Shown: positions 15,399 through 21,779, counted from the first letter of the stretch. The stretch: DNA of 23,227 bases from Burkholderiales bacterium UBA2647 (GCA_002359635.1 DENJ01000100.1:1-23227), one strand, 5' to 3'. Numbers and translations: made by a program. Notes: generated by a model from the letters alone, not told the origin.

Positions 15399-17585
15399 TT
15401 ACCAGTGCGCCTGAACCGAGAAGCGGAAGCTACGCGGTTGAACAGGGAATAAGTAGGTGCCGCCCCAGGACTGGGTTGGTGCTTCACGCCAATCTGCTCG
15501 GTCCAAAAGATTGCTGACCGCCAAGGTCCAGCGCAAACGCATTTGGGGAAGCTTTTGTTGCCAATGCAGTGCGCTATCCCACTGCCAACGCGAAGGAAGT
15601 GATAACGCAGGGTCTTGAACCGATTCGCTTGCCAACAGCACCGGTTTGCTGCCCACGGCGTAGATACGGTTTTGCCACTGCCAATCGGGATTAGCGATCG
15701 GCCAGCGATGCAGCAAATGCACGGTCCACGGTGCCACATTGATCACTGCGGCCCCCGCACGTGCTTGCAGTGGTGCGCCTTCTTGGCCTTCGATAAGCGA
15801 CTTGAGGGTCTCGGCATACAGTCGTTGCGCAGTCCACTGAAACTGCCCCAAGCTTGAAGACCTCAGATTCGCCTGTAACTCAAGGCCTTGATGTCTGGCG
15901 ACGATTGCTGCCGGTATGCGCCGTAATGCCTCATCGGCACCATCGATAACCACTTTCACATCTGCCGCACTCGGGCGATCGATCCGAAAAAGCGTGATGC
16001 CAAGCACTCCTTGAAGCCCGGCCTCGCTTGACCACGACTTACGAAAGCTTGCCTCCCATTGCTTGCTGCGTTGCGCTGCAAGCAGTGCTCCTGCGTTTGA
16101 ATAAAGGGGCCTGTTTGGAACCACCTCCGTTTCCACACCCTCGGCGTACGAGAGGTAAGCATGCTGGAACCCCTGGGTTTCATAGCTGATTGCTGCAAAA
16201 GGACTGGTGAAACCTTGCTCAAAAGCTGTCGCTTCGCTGCCATCACTGAGCCTTGAGTCGCCCCTGATGGCCGAATGCCGCGCGCCCAGCCACAACACCA
16301 TAGGCCCTCCTGAGCTAATCCGGTCCTGGACTGACCATTCCTGCGTGGCAAGAAAGCGGTTACGGTTCGGGTAGGTCGCAGACGGATCAGCAGGCAAGAT
16401 AACCGTACGAAAGTAATTGGTTTCTCCAACGAAGTTATAGGCCTGCGCGGGCTCGAGTTGCTCGCTCAAGCGACTCGCCCTGAAACCGACAAGAACCTGA
16501 TGCGAAAGCCCGCCGGTAGCCAGTTTGCCCTCCAATTGAAGCGATGAGGCCTGTGTAAGTCGACGCTCGTTGAGGCTCCGATAATCATAAAGATCGGCAT
16601 CACCATGAGCGCAAAATCCTGGGTAAATACCCTCCCGGAAGCAACCGTCCGGGAAAGCAAGCCTGTCGTCTGTTCTAATGGATTGAACAGCATGATGGGC
16701 TTTGATGGCCCAATCTTTGCCAAGGGGCTGGACAAACCTCAAAGCGCTCGCTGTTTCCTGACTCTCGAAGGGCTGCGACCAGTTCTGATCGTTCATGTTT
16801 CTGCGGGGCAGCACCGGTGGGAGGCTTGTGCCGCCCAGTAAACTCGCCCCCGGCACCGAAATCTGACTGTAGGCATGTCGCTCGAAATGCCACTCGAGCA
16901 ATCCCCCAGTTGGCACCCGCCAGTCGAGAAAGCCCGAGAAAAACTGCCGATCACCGGGCGCTTTTTCCGCCATCGGTCTTCGTTGTTCAGCGGCCAGATT
17001 GATGCGGTAACCGAGGCTGCGAGATTCGCCAACCCGATCAGCAAAATCTGCCGAAACATAACGGGTACCACGCTCGGAAAGACTGAATTCGGCGCTGCGA
17101 ATCGGCTGATTACCGGGTCGCTTCAGCACAAAATCGACCATGCCACCCGGCGACGAACTGCCGGCAAACATGCCCGATGCACCTTTTAACACCAGCACCG
17201 AGGCCTTGTTTTCGAATGCGATCGGCGCGTGTCCGTTCACAGGCATGCCGTCGCGCCGGTAGTTCAATCGTGGATCGATGAGCAGGCCGCGGATGGCGAA
17301 GTTTTCCGGATAGCCGAGCGTGTTGTACGCATCGGAGACCGCGGGATCGCTTCGAAGTACCTCCGACAATGAAGTAGCCCCGAAGTCACGAAGCAATTCT
17401 GGACTGATCAGATTGATCGAAAAAGGAAGCTTCTCAATTGAATCGCTGAAACCAGTCAGGCCCTCGGCCTGATGCTGCAAACCGCTGCTGCGTATCTCGA
17501 GCCTTTGTGGCTGTGCATCAGAGGTGCTCACCAGCGCGAGCAAGCAAAGTCCCGATAGACATTGATGGGTTTTTTTAGCAGGCAT
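15399..17585 (-). CDS. TonB-dependent receptor, predicted thiamine (or precursor) transporter
   Basis: A 728-aa outer-membrane receptor. ATG 17585 follows GAGAG with good spacing and begins a signal peptide (MPAKKTHQCLSGLCLLALVS, cleaved near SDA/QPQ); the frame upstream to 17693 lies in the riboswitch leader and is not coding. The plug domain is seen from about residue 45 (KLPFSINLISPELLRDFGA, NFAIRGLLIDPRLNYRRDG, VLVLKGASGMFAGSSSPGG), then a beta-barrel ending in the terminal aromatic W (RSFRFSVQAHW). By sequence alone it resembles siderophore receptors. However, the leader carries a TPP riboswitch, and the upstream genes are a PnuC/PnuT transporter and a kinase, so thiamine or a thiamine moiety is the best-supported substrate. 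No TonB/ExbBD genes are in the window. Confidence 0.9.
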   Translation of the reverse strand: MPAKKTHQCLSGLCLLALVSTSDAQPQRLEIRSSGLQHQAEGLTGFSDSIEKLPFSINLISPELLRDFGATSLSEVLRSDPAVSDAYNTLGYPENFAIRGLLIDPRLNYRRDGMPVNGHAPIAFENKASVLVLKGASGMFAGSSSPGGMVDFVLKRPGNQPIRSAEFSLSERGTRYVSADFADRVGESRSLGYRINLAAEQRRPMAEKAPGDRQFFSGFLDWRVPTGGLLEWHFERHAYSQISVPGASLLGGTSLPPVLPRRNMNDQNWSQPFESQETASALRFVQPLGKDWAIKAHHAVQSIRTDDRLAFPDGCFREGIYPGFCAHGDADLYDYRSLNERRLTQASSLQLEGKLATGGLSHQVLVGFRASRLSEQLEPAQAYNFVGETNYFRTVILPADPSATYPNRNRFLATQEWSVQDRISSGGPMVLWLGARHSAIRGDSRLSDGSEATAFEQGFTSPFAAISYETQGFQHAYLSYAEGVETEVVPNRPLYSNAGALLAAQRSKQWEASFRKSWSSEAGLQGVLGITLFRIDRPSAADVKVVIDGADEALRRIPAAIVARHQGLELQANLRSSSLGQFQWTAQRLYAETLKSLIEGQEGAPLQARAGAAVINVAPWTVHLLHRWPIANPDWQWQNRIYAVGSKPVLLASESVQDPALSLPSRWQWDSALHWQQKLPQMRLRWTLAVSNLLDRADWREAPTQSWGGTYLFPVQPRSFRFSVQAHW

Positions 17586-17633
17586 GGCTCTCTCAATCCT
17601 TGTGCAAGCCTTCGAACACTGAAAGCACAAGTC

Positions 17634-17681
17634 AAAAAAGCCGGGGATAGGGCAAGCTGGGCCAGCCAAAAAAAGACCGGC
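17634..17681 (-). terminator. candidate intrinsic terminator of the TPP riboswitch expression platform
   Basis: Reading the minus strand after the aptamer, GCCGG (17681-17677) and CCGGC (17644-17640) can pair around a loop that holds the smaller hairpin GCTG-GCC-CAGC, and the stem is followed directly by TTTTTT (17639-17634). This is the expected arrangement for ligand-dependent transcription termination before the receptor gene (ATG 17585). The outer stem is short, so strength is uncertain. A T7 run also lies inside the loop. Confidence 0.5.
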
Positions 17682-17694
17682 ATTTACGAACACC

Positions 17695-17807
17695 CGCTTC
17701 CCTGCGCAAGTCTTAACTCGATCAGGTTCGAAGGGTTTTTCTCACCCGTCTGCAAGCAGACGCACCAAGCAAGTCATGCTTGACGCGATTTTCCGGGACC
17801 CCTAGCG
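17695..17807 (-). ncRNA. TPP (THI-box) riboswitch aptamer
   Basis: Senses thiamine pyrophosphate and represses the downstream gene. On the minus strand the conserved pieces occur in order: P1 CGCT (17807-17804) pairing with AGCG (17698-17695); AGGGGTCCCGG at P2/P3; GGGTGAGAAAAACCC holding the pyrimidine-sensing TGAGA; CCTTCGAACCTGATC; a P5 hairpin GAGT/ACTT; and GCGCAGGGAAGCG. The strand GGGT pairs with ACCC for P2, CCCG with CGGG for P3, and CCTG with CAGG for P4. P3 is enlarged by two extra hairpins (CAAGC/GCTTG and GTCTGC-TT-GCAGAC). The next gene in this direction is the TonB-dependent receptor, 110 nt from the aptamer end to its start codon. Confidence 0.93.
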
Positions 17808-17823
17808 AAACGCAAACTTAACA

Positions 17824-17843
17824 CATGACGAAACAATGTCATG
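17824..17843. promoter_or_regulatory. palindrome at the expected promoter of the riboswitch leader
   Basis: CATGAC-GAAACAAT-GTCATG has perfect 6-bp arms and lies 17-36 bp upstream of the aptamer, where -10/-35 elements of the leader promoter should be. No convincing promoter hexamers were found (a TTAAGT-like -10 at 17821-17816 on the minus strand is weak). It could be an operator for a second regulator acting with the riboswitch. Confidence 0.35.
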
Positions 17844-17857
17844 AGCAATCTCGCGCC

Positions 17858-17915
17858 ATGGACAAGGTTTTCTCGGATGGAAAGTTTTTCCCTCGGATGA
17901 AGTTGGTTTTCCCGG
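17858..17915. repeat. three-copy imperfect tandem repeat (19/20/19 bp)
   Basis: Three contiguous units: ATGGACAAGGTTTTCTCGG (17858-17876), ATGGAAAGTTTTTCCCTCGG (17877-17896) and ATGAAGTTGGTTTTCCCGG (17897-17915). Each begins ATG(G)A, has a T-rich centre and ends in CGG. They fill the space between the kinase stop codon (17919) and the palindrome of the riboswitch leader. The unit length is not a multiple of three, and copies differ mostly around the T-tract, so a DNA-level role (protein-binding array, upstream promoter element) fits better than a coding repeat. Confidence 0.6.
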
Positions 17916-17918
17916 ACG

Positions 17919-18536
17919 CTAGGACGTGCAAGTCGCGCTGCTGATAAGCCTTGATTTCGCGACGCGGAAGCGTTGCTCAAAGTCGCCTTGCAGCAAGACG
18001 ACCCGCTCATGCCCGGCCGCTCCGGTAAGCGGCGGATACTGCTCAATCAGGGCACGACTTCGCGCACGGTGACCTGGCCCATCACGCTGCAAACCATCTG
18101 CCTGCCAGGCGATGTCATCGGCACAGTGAAGATGAAGCCAGTGACAGCGATGCTTGTCAGCAAGCTCTAGCATCAGCGCCTGTGCCCTTGCGAATAAGGC
18201 CCGATCGCCGAAGTATTGAAGGCTGTAAATCGCTGTCATCCAAGGTGAGGCATCGCAGATCAACATGGGACCACTTGCCTTCGGATCAATGTCGCAAAGC
18301 GCCCGCTCGATGCCTTGACATTGCGCAGCGAGGATTTCTATCTGTTCCTCCCAACGCGGACTACGCTGATATTGATCGACAAAGCATCGCAGGACTTCGG
18401 GAACATAATTAACCCTGCTGTCTTGAGCGAGGGCCTGCGCAAGTCTTGTCTTCCCTGTGCACTCACCGCCAAGCATCGCAATCAGGCACCGCGTTCGAAG
18501 GTCGCCAGACCAGCTTTGCTTGGGGCTGAGGGTCAT
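17919..18536 (-). CDS. NadR-like P-loop kinase, predicted thiamine-trapping kinase
   Basis: A 205-aa soluble ATPase/kinase resembling the C-terminal ribosylnicotinamide-kinase domain of NadR (COG3172-like). The Walker A loop is GGECTGKT (23-30); YVPEVLRCFVDQ and LICDASPWMTAIYSLQYFGD correspond to the substrate-side and Walker-B-like segments of that family. ATG 18536 overlaps the TGA of the pnuC/pnuT-type gene (ATGA), so the two products are made together; the frame upstream to 18746 lies in that gene and is not used. Pnu transporters move an unphosphorylated vitamin by facilitated diffusion and depend on a kinase to trap it. Given the neighbouring TPP riboswitch, thiamine is the inferred substrate, but nicotinamide riboside cannot be excluded from sequence. 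Confidence 0.82.
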   Translation of the reverse strand: MTLSPKQSWSGDLRTRCLIAMLGGECTGKTRLAQALAQDSRVNYVPEVLRCFVDQYQRSPRWEEQIEILAAQCQGIERALCDIDPKASGPMLICDASPWMTAIYSLQYFGDRALFARAQALMLELADKHRCHWLHLHCADDIAWQADGLQRDGPGHRARSRALIEQYPPLTGAAGHERVVLLQGDFEQRFRVAKSRLISSATCTS

Positions 18537-19186
18537 GGCTGCGCATTGCCCAGAGGCTTTGCAGCAGCTTGCGACGCATCTTGAGGCAGCGAAGCGCTCA
18601 GCCGCCATGCTTCCAGGTTCATTTGCTTTCGCCATTGCGAAAAACCGATGAGGGCCAAAAGCGCGAAAAGTAAATAGAGCCCCGCGGTTGCCTTCAAACC
18701 CTGAATCCAGAAGAGTAGGACCCCGGTGAGATTTGCCGCGATCCAAAAAAGCCAGTGCTCAAGCCGCTGCCGCACCATCAGGATCTGGGCAACCAGGCTA
18801 AAGGCAGCCACAAAAGCGTCACCCAAAGCAGCCTCGCCACCCAGCAATCTCAGCAAGCCAAAGAGCGCGAGCCAAGCAAGCAAAGCGCTCGATAAGGCAA
18901 ACAGTCGCCCGCGCAGCGCCATCAACCCAGGGGAAAACGCTTGCTTTCCCCATCGCAACCAGCCCCAAATCGCTGCGAGGATAAACACAAGCTGCAATCC
19001 ACTGTCCGCCCAGAGCTTAGCCTCAGCGAAAATCCCAAGATAAAAAAGGCTTGAAATCACCCAGAAGACCCAAGTGACGCGCCGCCCCAACACACCCAGG
19101 CCAACGGCGAGCAATGCACTGAAGACGGCAAGCCATTCGATCCAAGCTGCGCTCAATTCGCGGTAACCTCGTCCCTCATGGAACAT
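18533..19186 (-). CDS. PnuC-family vitamin transporter, predicted thiamine type (PnuT)
   Basis: An inner-membrane protein of about 217 aa with seven to eight helices. PnuC signatures are AEWLAVFSALLAV-like IEWLAVFSALLAV near the N-terminus, FWVISSLFYLGIFAEAKLWADSGLQLVFILAAIWGWLRWG (about 41-80), and the last pair WLFWIAANLTGVLLFWIQGL with LIGFSQWRK. ATG 19186 has GAGGGACGAG just before it; an in-frame ATG at 19198 would add four residues but lacks a ribosome site and overlaps the start codon of the divergent gene. The family carries nicotinamide riboside (PnuC), thiamine (PnuT) or riboflavin (PnuX). Thiamine is inferred from the TPP riboswitch and TonB receptor next door. A C-terminal tail of about 30 residues is polar and extra. 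Confidence 0.85.
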   Translation of the reverse strand: MFHEGRGYRELSAAWIEWLAVFSALLAVGLGVLGRRVTWVFWVISSLFYLGIFAEAKLWADSGLQLVFILAAIWGWLRWGKQAFSPGLMALRGRLFALSSALLAWLALFGLLRLLGGEAALGDAFVAAFSLVAQILMVRQRLEHWLFWIAANLTGVLLFWIQGLKATAGLYLLFALLALIGFSQWRKQMNLEAWRLSASLPQDASQAAAKPLGNAQP

Positions 19187-19205
19187 CTCGTCCCTCATGG
19201 AACAT
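19168..19205. repeat. perfect 19-bp tandem duplication across two divergent start codons
   Basis: CTCGTCCCTCATGGAACAT occurs twice without a break (19168-19186 and 19187-19205). The duplicated segment contains the ATG of the plus-strand AI-2E-family gene (second copy, 19197) and, read on the minus strand, the ATG of the PnuT-type gene with its GAGGGACGAG ribosome site. The identity of both copies suggests a recent event. Confidence 0.9.
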
Positions 19206-20312
19206 CATCGTAGCACCGACCGTTGGCTGGGGATTGCCGCTGCCATCGTCTTACTCATTGCCGCAGTATTGGTGGTTTTGCCCTTTTTTAGCGCCTTACT
19301 ATGGGCTGCTATCGTGAGTATCACGCTTTGGCCGCTGCGTGAACTGCTGGCCCAGCGTTTACGGCTTGGGAGCAATACGGCAGCCGCCTTGATTTGCCTG
19401 GCTTTACTCGCACTGCTGGTGGCGCCGATCGCTGCTGCCAGCGTTTTGCTTGCGAATTACACCGAGGACCTCCTCGGACAGGTCCGCAATCTGATGCAAG
19501 ACGGGCTCCCTGATCCTCCGCTTTGGCTTGCCTCGGTTCCCCTCATTGGCCACTGGCTCGCGGATCAATGGGCCAATTACCGTCACGATGGTAGCGCCTT
19601 GCTCACACAGTCACTTGCCCTTCTGGAACAGCACCGCGGCCTGATTCTGAGTGCTGCACGCGAAGTCAGCACGGGTATTGCTGAGCTCTTGATTGCCGTC
19701 TTCTTGTCGTTTTTCGTCTTGCGGGACGGCAAACGGATCGCAGCCTGGCTGAGCCACGGCGCAGGAAGGCTTTCCGAAGAAGGACCTGAGTTACTGGGTC
19801 TGACAGCCCGTACGATTGAAGGCGTTGTCTACGGCATTGTCGGAACCGCTGTGGTGTCAGGTTTGCTCGGATGGGTGGGCTATGCAGTGGCTGGCGTACC
19901 CAAGGCCTTGACCCTCGGTTTACTCACCTTTCTCGGTGCCTTTGTACCCTTCGGAACCACGCTTGTCTGGGGGCCGGCTGCTTTCTGGTTGCTCCAACAA
20001 GGCGAAACAGGCTGGGCTGTTTTTATCCTGGTCTGGGGCGCTTTAGTGATTTCAAGCGCCGACAATGTGATCAAGCCGATGTTGATCAGCAGGGGCTCGG
20101 CCATGCCTTTCGTGCTCACCCTCGTGGGTGCAGTAGGAGGCGTGATTGCTTTTGGTGTGATCGGCGTGTTCTTGGGTCCTACATTGATGGCCTTGGCCTG
20201 GTTTCTCGTGATGCAGTGGATGGCCCGGGCCTTGCCCATGCCGAAGCAGCAAACCAGTGTTGAAGGCCCGAAACGCAACGCTGAAGATGTAGATCGAGGC
20301 GATGTGCGATAA
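19197..20312 (+). CDS. AI-2E/PerM-family (UPF0118) membrane protein
   Basis: A 371-aa polytopic inner-membrane protein. It has hydrophobic pairs at about 10-50 and 60-85, a central soluble segment, then the conserved block TARTIEGVVYGIVGTAVVSGLLGWVGYAVAGVP (about 203-236), FLGAFVPFGTTLVWGPAAFW and SSADNVIKPMLISRGSAMP, which is the family hallmark (D-N-x-x-K/R-P), and a final GVFLGPTLMALAWFLV. Members were linked to AI-2 export (TqsA) and other small solutes; the substrate here is unknown. ATG 19197 lies in the second copy of a 19-bp duplication, directly abutting the divergent PnuT-type gene, so its promoter must lie within that gene. Its last 134 bp are antisense to the end of the UbiJ-like gene. 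Confidence 0.9.
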   Translation: MEHHRSTDRWLGIAAAIVLLIAAVLVVLPFFSALLWAAIVSITLWPLRELLAQRLRLGSNTAAALICLALLALLVAPIAAASVLLANYTEDLLGQVRNLMQDGLPDPPLWLASVPLIGHWLADQWANYRHDGSALLTQSLALLEQHRGLILSAAREVSTGIAELLIAVFLSFFVLRDGKRIAAWLSHGAGRLSEEGPELLGLTARTIEGVVYGIVGTAVVSGLLGWVGYAVAGVPKALTLGLLTFLGAFVPFGTTLVWGPAAFWLLQQGETGWAVFILVWGALVISSADNVIKPMLISRGSAMPFVLTLVGAVGGVIAFGVIGVFLGPTLMALAWFLVMQWMARALPMPKQQTSVEGPKRNAEDVDRGDVR

Positions 20313-20781
20313 GAGGACCCGTGATCGTCTCGAGCGGCGCAACCCAGTCCCACTGCAAGTCGCGAAACACTTCCCCAATCGCTGCCGCCAACATGACATC
20401 GCCCTCGACGTTAAGCATTGGCAGTAAGGCTTGCGGACCTTGTTGCGCAAGCTGAGCCAATAAACGGGCCTCAAAGGCTAAGCTCAGTGTCAAGTCATAG
20501 CGATCGGCAGACCAGGGCTCAAAAAAACCATCTCGCGCAATACGCATCGACCACTGTTCTGGCAGCCCGGCTGGTGCATGAAGCAGCCGAAAACAAAACG
20601 TCTTTCCGGCGAAACCGGAAAGACGTTGTGCTGCCCAGGGGTTTTGCTTGAAGAGCGCACCCAGCCCTGCAAGGCTGAGGCGCTCAAAACCTGTCTTAAT
20701 GGTTGTTACCCATTTGTTGAATACCGGACAGCACCCAGCCCACTGAACCTTGCAAAGGTTTACTGAGATTCCAAACCTCAT
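20179..20781 (-). CDS. SCP2-domain protein, UbiJ-like (start uncertain)
   Basis: About 173-200 aa. The core from GLGALFKQNPWAAQRLSGFAGKTF through LNVEGDVMLAAAIGEVFRDLQWDW to GPLIAHRLDLHLQRCVSGLQ has the layout of proteobacterial UbiJ: a small SCP2 lipid-binding fold plus C-terminal helix, an accessory factor that binds ubiquinone intermediates in the Ubi complex. Position after ubiE and a Tim44-domain gene supports this. The start is unclear: the only in-frame ATG (20781) lies 86 bp inside the Tim44-domain gene and has no ribosome site, while the family-like part begins near 20680. No GTG/TTG lies between; an ATT at 20700 overlapping the upstream TAA is possible. The 3' end overlaps the AI-2E-family gene by 134 bp. 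Confidence 0.7.
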   Translation of the reverse strand: MRFGISVNLCKVQWAGCCPVFNKWVTTIKTGFERLSLAGLGALFKQNPWAAQRLSGFAGKTFCFRLLHAPAGLPEQWSMRIARDGFFEPWSADRYDLTLSLAFEARLLAQLAQQGPQALLPMLNVEGDVMLAAAIGEVFRDLQWDWVAPLETITGPLIAHRLDLHLQRCVSGLQHWFAASAWARPGPSTASRETRPRPSM

Positions 20782-21727
20782 CAAAGGTCTGCGGCGGCAT
20801 GTTGCGCCCTTCGCGGATCAAGCCGCTGAAGCGCACGCTTGCCAGGTACTCGCCGTCTTGGGTTTCAATACCGAGCAATTCCGCGTCGAGTCGAACCACT
20901 TCGGTGTAGTTTTCGCCCTGCCGCGTGCGAATCTCGGCCGCAAACTCGGCAAACAACTGCGGTGTGGTGAACTCGCGCAAGTCATCCAGGTTACCGGCAT
21001 CGTTGGCAAGCTGAAGGCGACGGAAATAATGCTTGGCGTTTTCAACAAAGCCAGCAACATCGAAATCAGCAGGAACGCCCCAGGGTTGACTAGCTTGCTG
21101 ACCGGATGCAGCGGCAGGCTGATTCATCGACCCAAACAACCCGCCGGCAGATGCAGTCGGCTGCGCAGCGGACTGCTGATTAAAGAGGCTGTTGCTCTGT
21201 TGAGCCTGACCGTGTCCCGCCTGGGAAGTCGTGCCCGAACCCGCACCAGCGGCAGCCCAGGCCGGTTGCGCGGCCGGCGAAGCGCCCTGATTTGCTGACT
21301 GACGTCTTGCCATCACCATCCGGATGATGAAGAGAACTGCCATCACCAGCAAGGCGATCATCATGAAGTTTGCAAGTTCTTCACCAAAGCCAAAATGCGA
21401 TGCGAGCGCAGCAAGACCCAAGCCTGCTGCCAAGCCTGCGATGGGTCCCAGCCACTTGCTACGTTGCGACTGTGCAGCAGCCTGTGCACCTGCCGCGGCC
21501 GGCGCGGCAGCCTGGCCCGGCGCAGCCTGAGGCGGCGTAGCCTGCTTCTGGGTTGCGATTGACGATTGCTTGCCGGTCGAGCCTCCCGAACCCAGGCGCT
21601 TGTTCGCTTCAGCGTCGGCACTGAAAAGACCGGCTGTTGCAAGTGCGAGAACCATGGCAAAACTTAGCACACCGTGCTTTAAGTTTTGTAATAACAATTT
21701 GAATTTCGAGACGACAAACGAACCCAT
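20696..21727 (-). CDS. Tim44-like domain membrane protein
   Basis: A 343-aa protein with an N-terminal signal or anchor (about 11-33, LKHGVLSFAMVLALATAGLF), an Ala/Gln/Pro-rich low-complexity stretch (about 48-85), two hydrophobic segments (KWLGPIAGLAAGLGLAALAS and ELANFMMIALLVMAVLFIIR), a second Gln/Ala/Ser-rich linker (about 150-215), and a C-terminal Tim44-like domain (about 220-343) containing FVENAKHYFRRLQLANDAGN and DLREFTTPQLF. ATG 21727 has an excellent GGAGG 7 nt upstream, so the longer frame to 21859 is rejected. This gene commonly sits between ubiE and ubiJ in Betaproteobacteria. The domain is known from mitochondrial import and ribosomal mL45; the bacterial role is not established. 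Confidence 0.9.
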   Translation of the reverse strand: MGSFVVSKFKLLLQNLKHGVLSFAMVLALATAGLFSADAEANKRLGSGGSTGKQSSIATQKQATPPQAAPGQAAAPAAAGAQAAAQSQRSKWLGPIAGLAAGLGLAALASHFGFGEELANFMMIALLVMAVLFIIRMVMARRQSANQGASPAAQPAWAAAGAGSGTTSQAGHGQAQQSNSLFNQQSAAQPTASAGGLFGSMNQPAAASGQQASQPWGVPADFDVAGFVENAKHYFRRLQLANDAGNLDDLREFTTPQLFAEFAAEIRTRQGENYTEVVRLDAELLGIETQDGEYLASVRFSGLIREGRNMPPQTFDEVWNLSKPLQGSVGWVLSGIQQMGNNH

Positions 21728-21779
21728 AACATTTCCTCCGTGAATGTCAAGCAGCCAAACGGCCATTCGATGACCCATC

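Noticed and set aside
15399..17585. Receptor assigned as a ferric-siderophore receptor
   Set aside because: The barrel and plug resemble that class, but the TPP riboswitch leader and adjoining PnuT-type and kinase genes argue for thiamine; no Fur-box-like site was recognised.
17858..17915. Short repeats considered as a CRISPR remnant
   Set aside because: The units are directly contiguous with no spacers and too short; no cas gene is present.
17858..17944. 28-codon open frame starting in the first tandem repeat unit
   Set aside because: The repeat units are not multiples of three, there is no ribosome site, and the frame runs antisense into the kinase gene; coding seems accidental.
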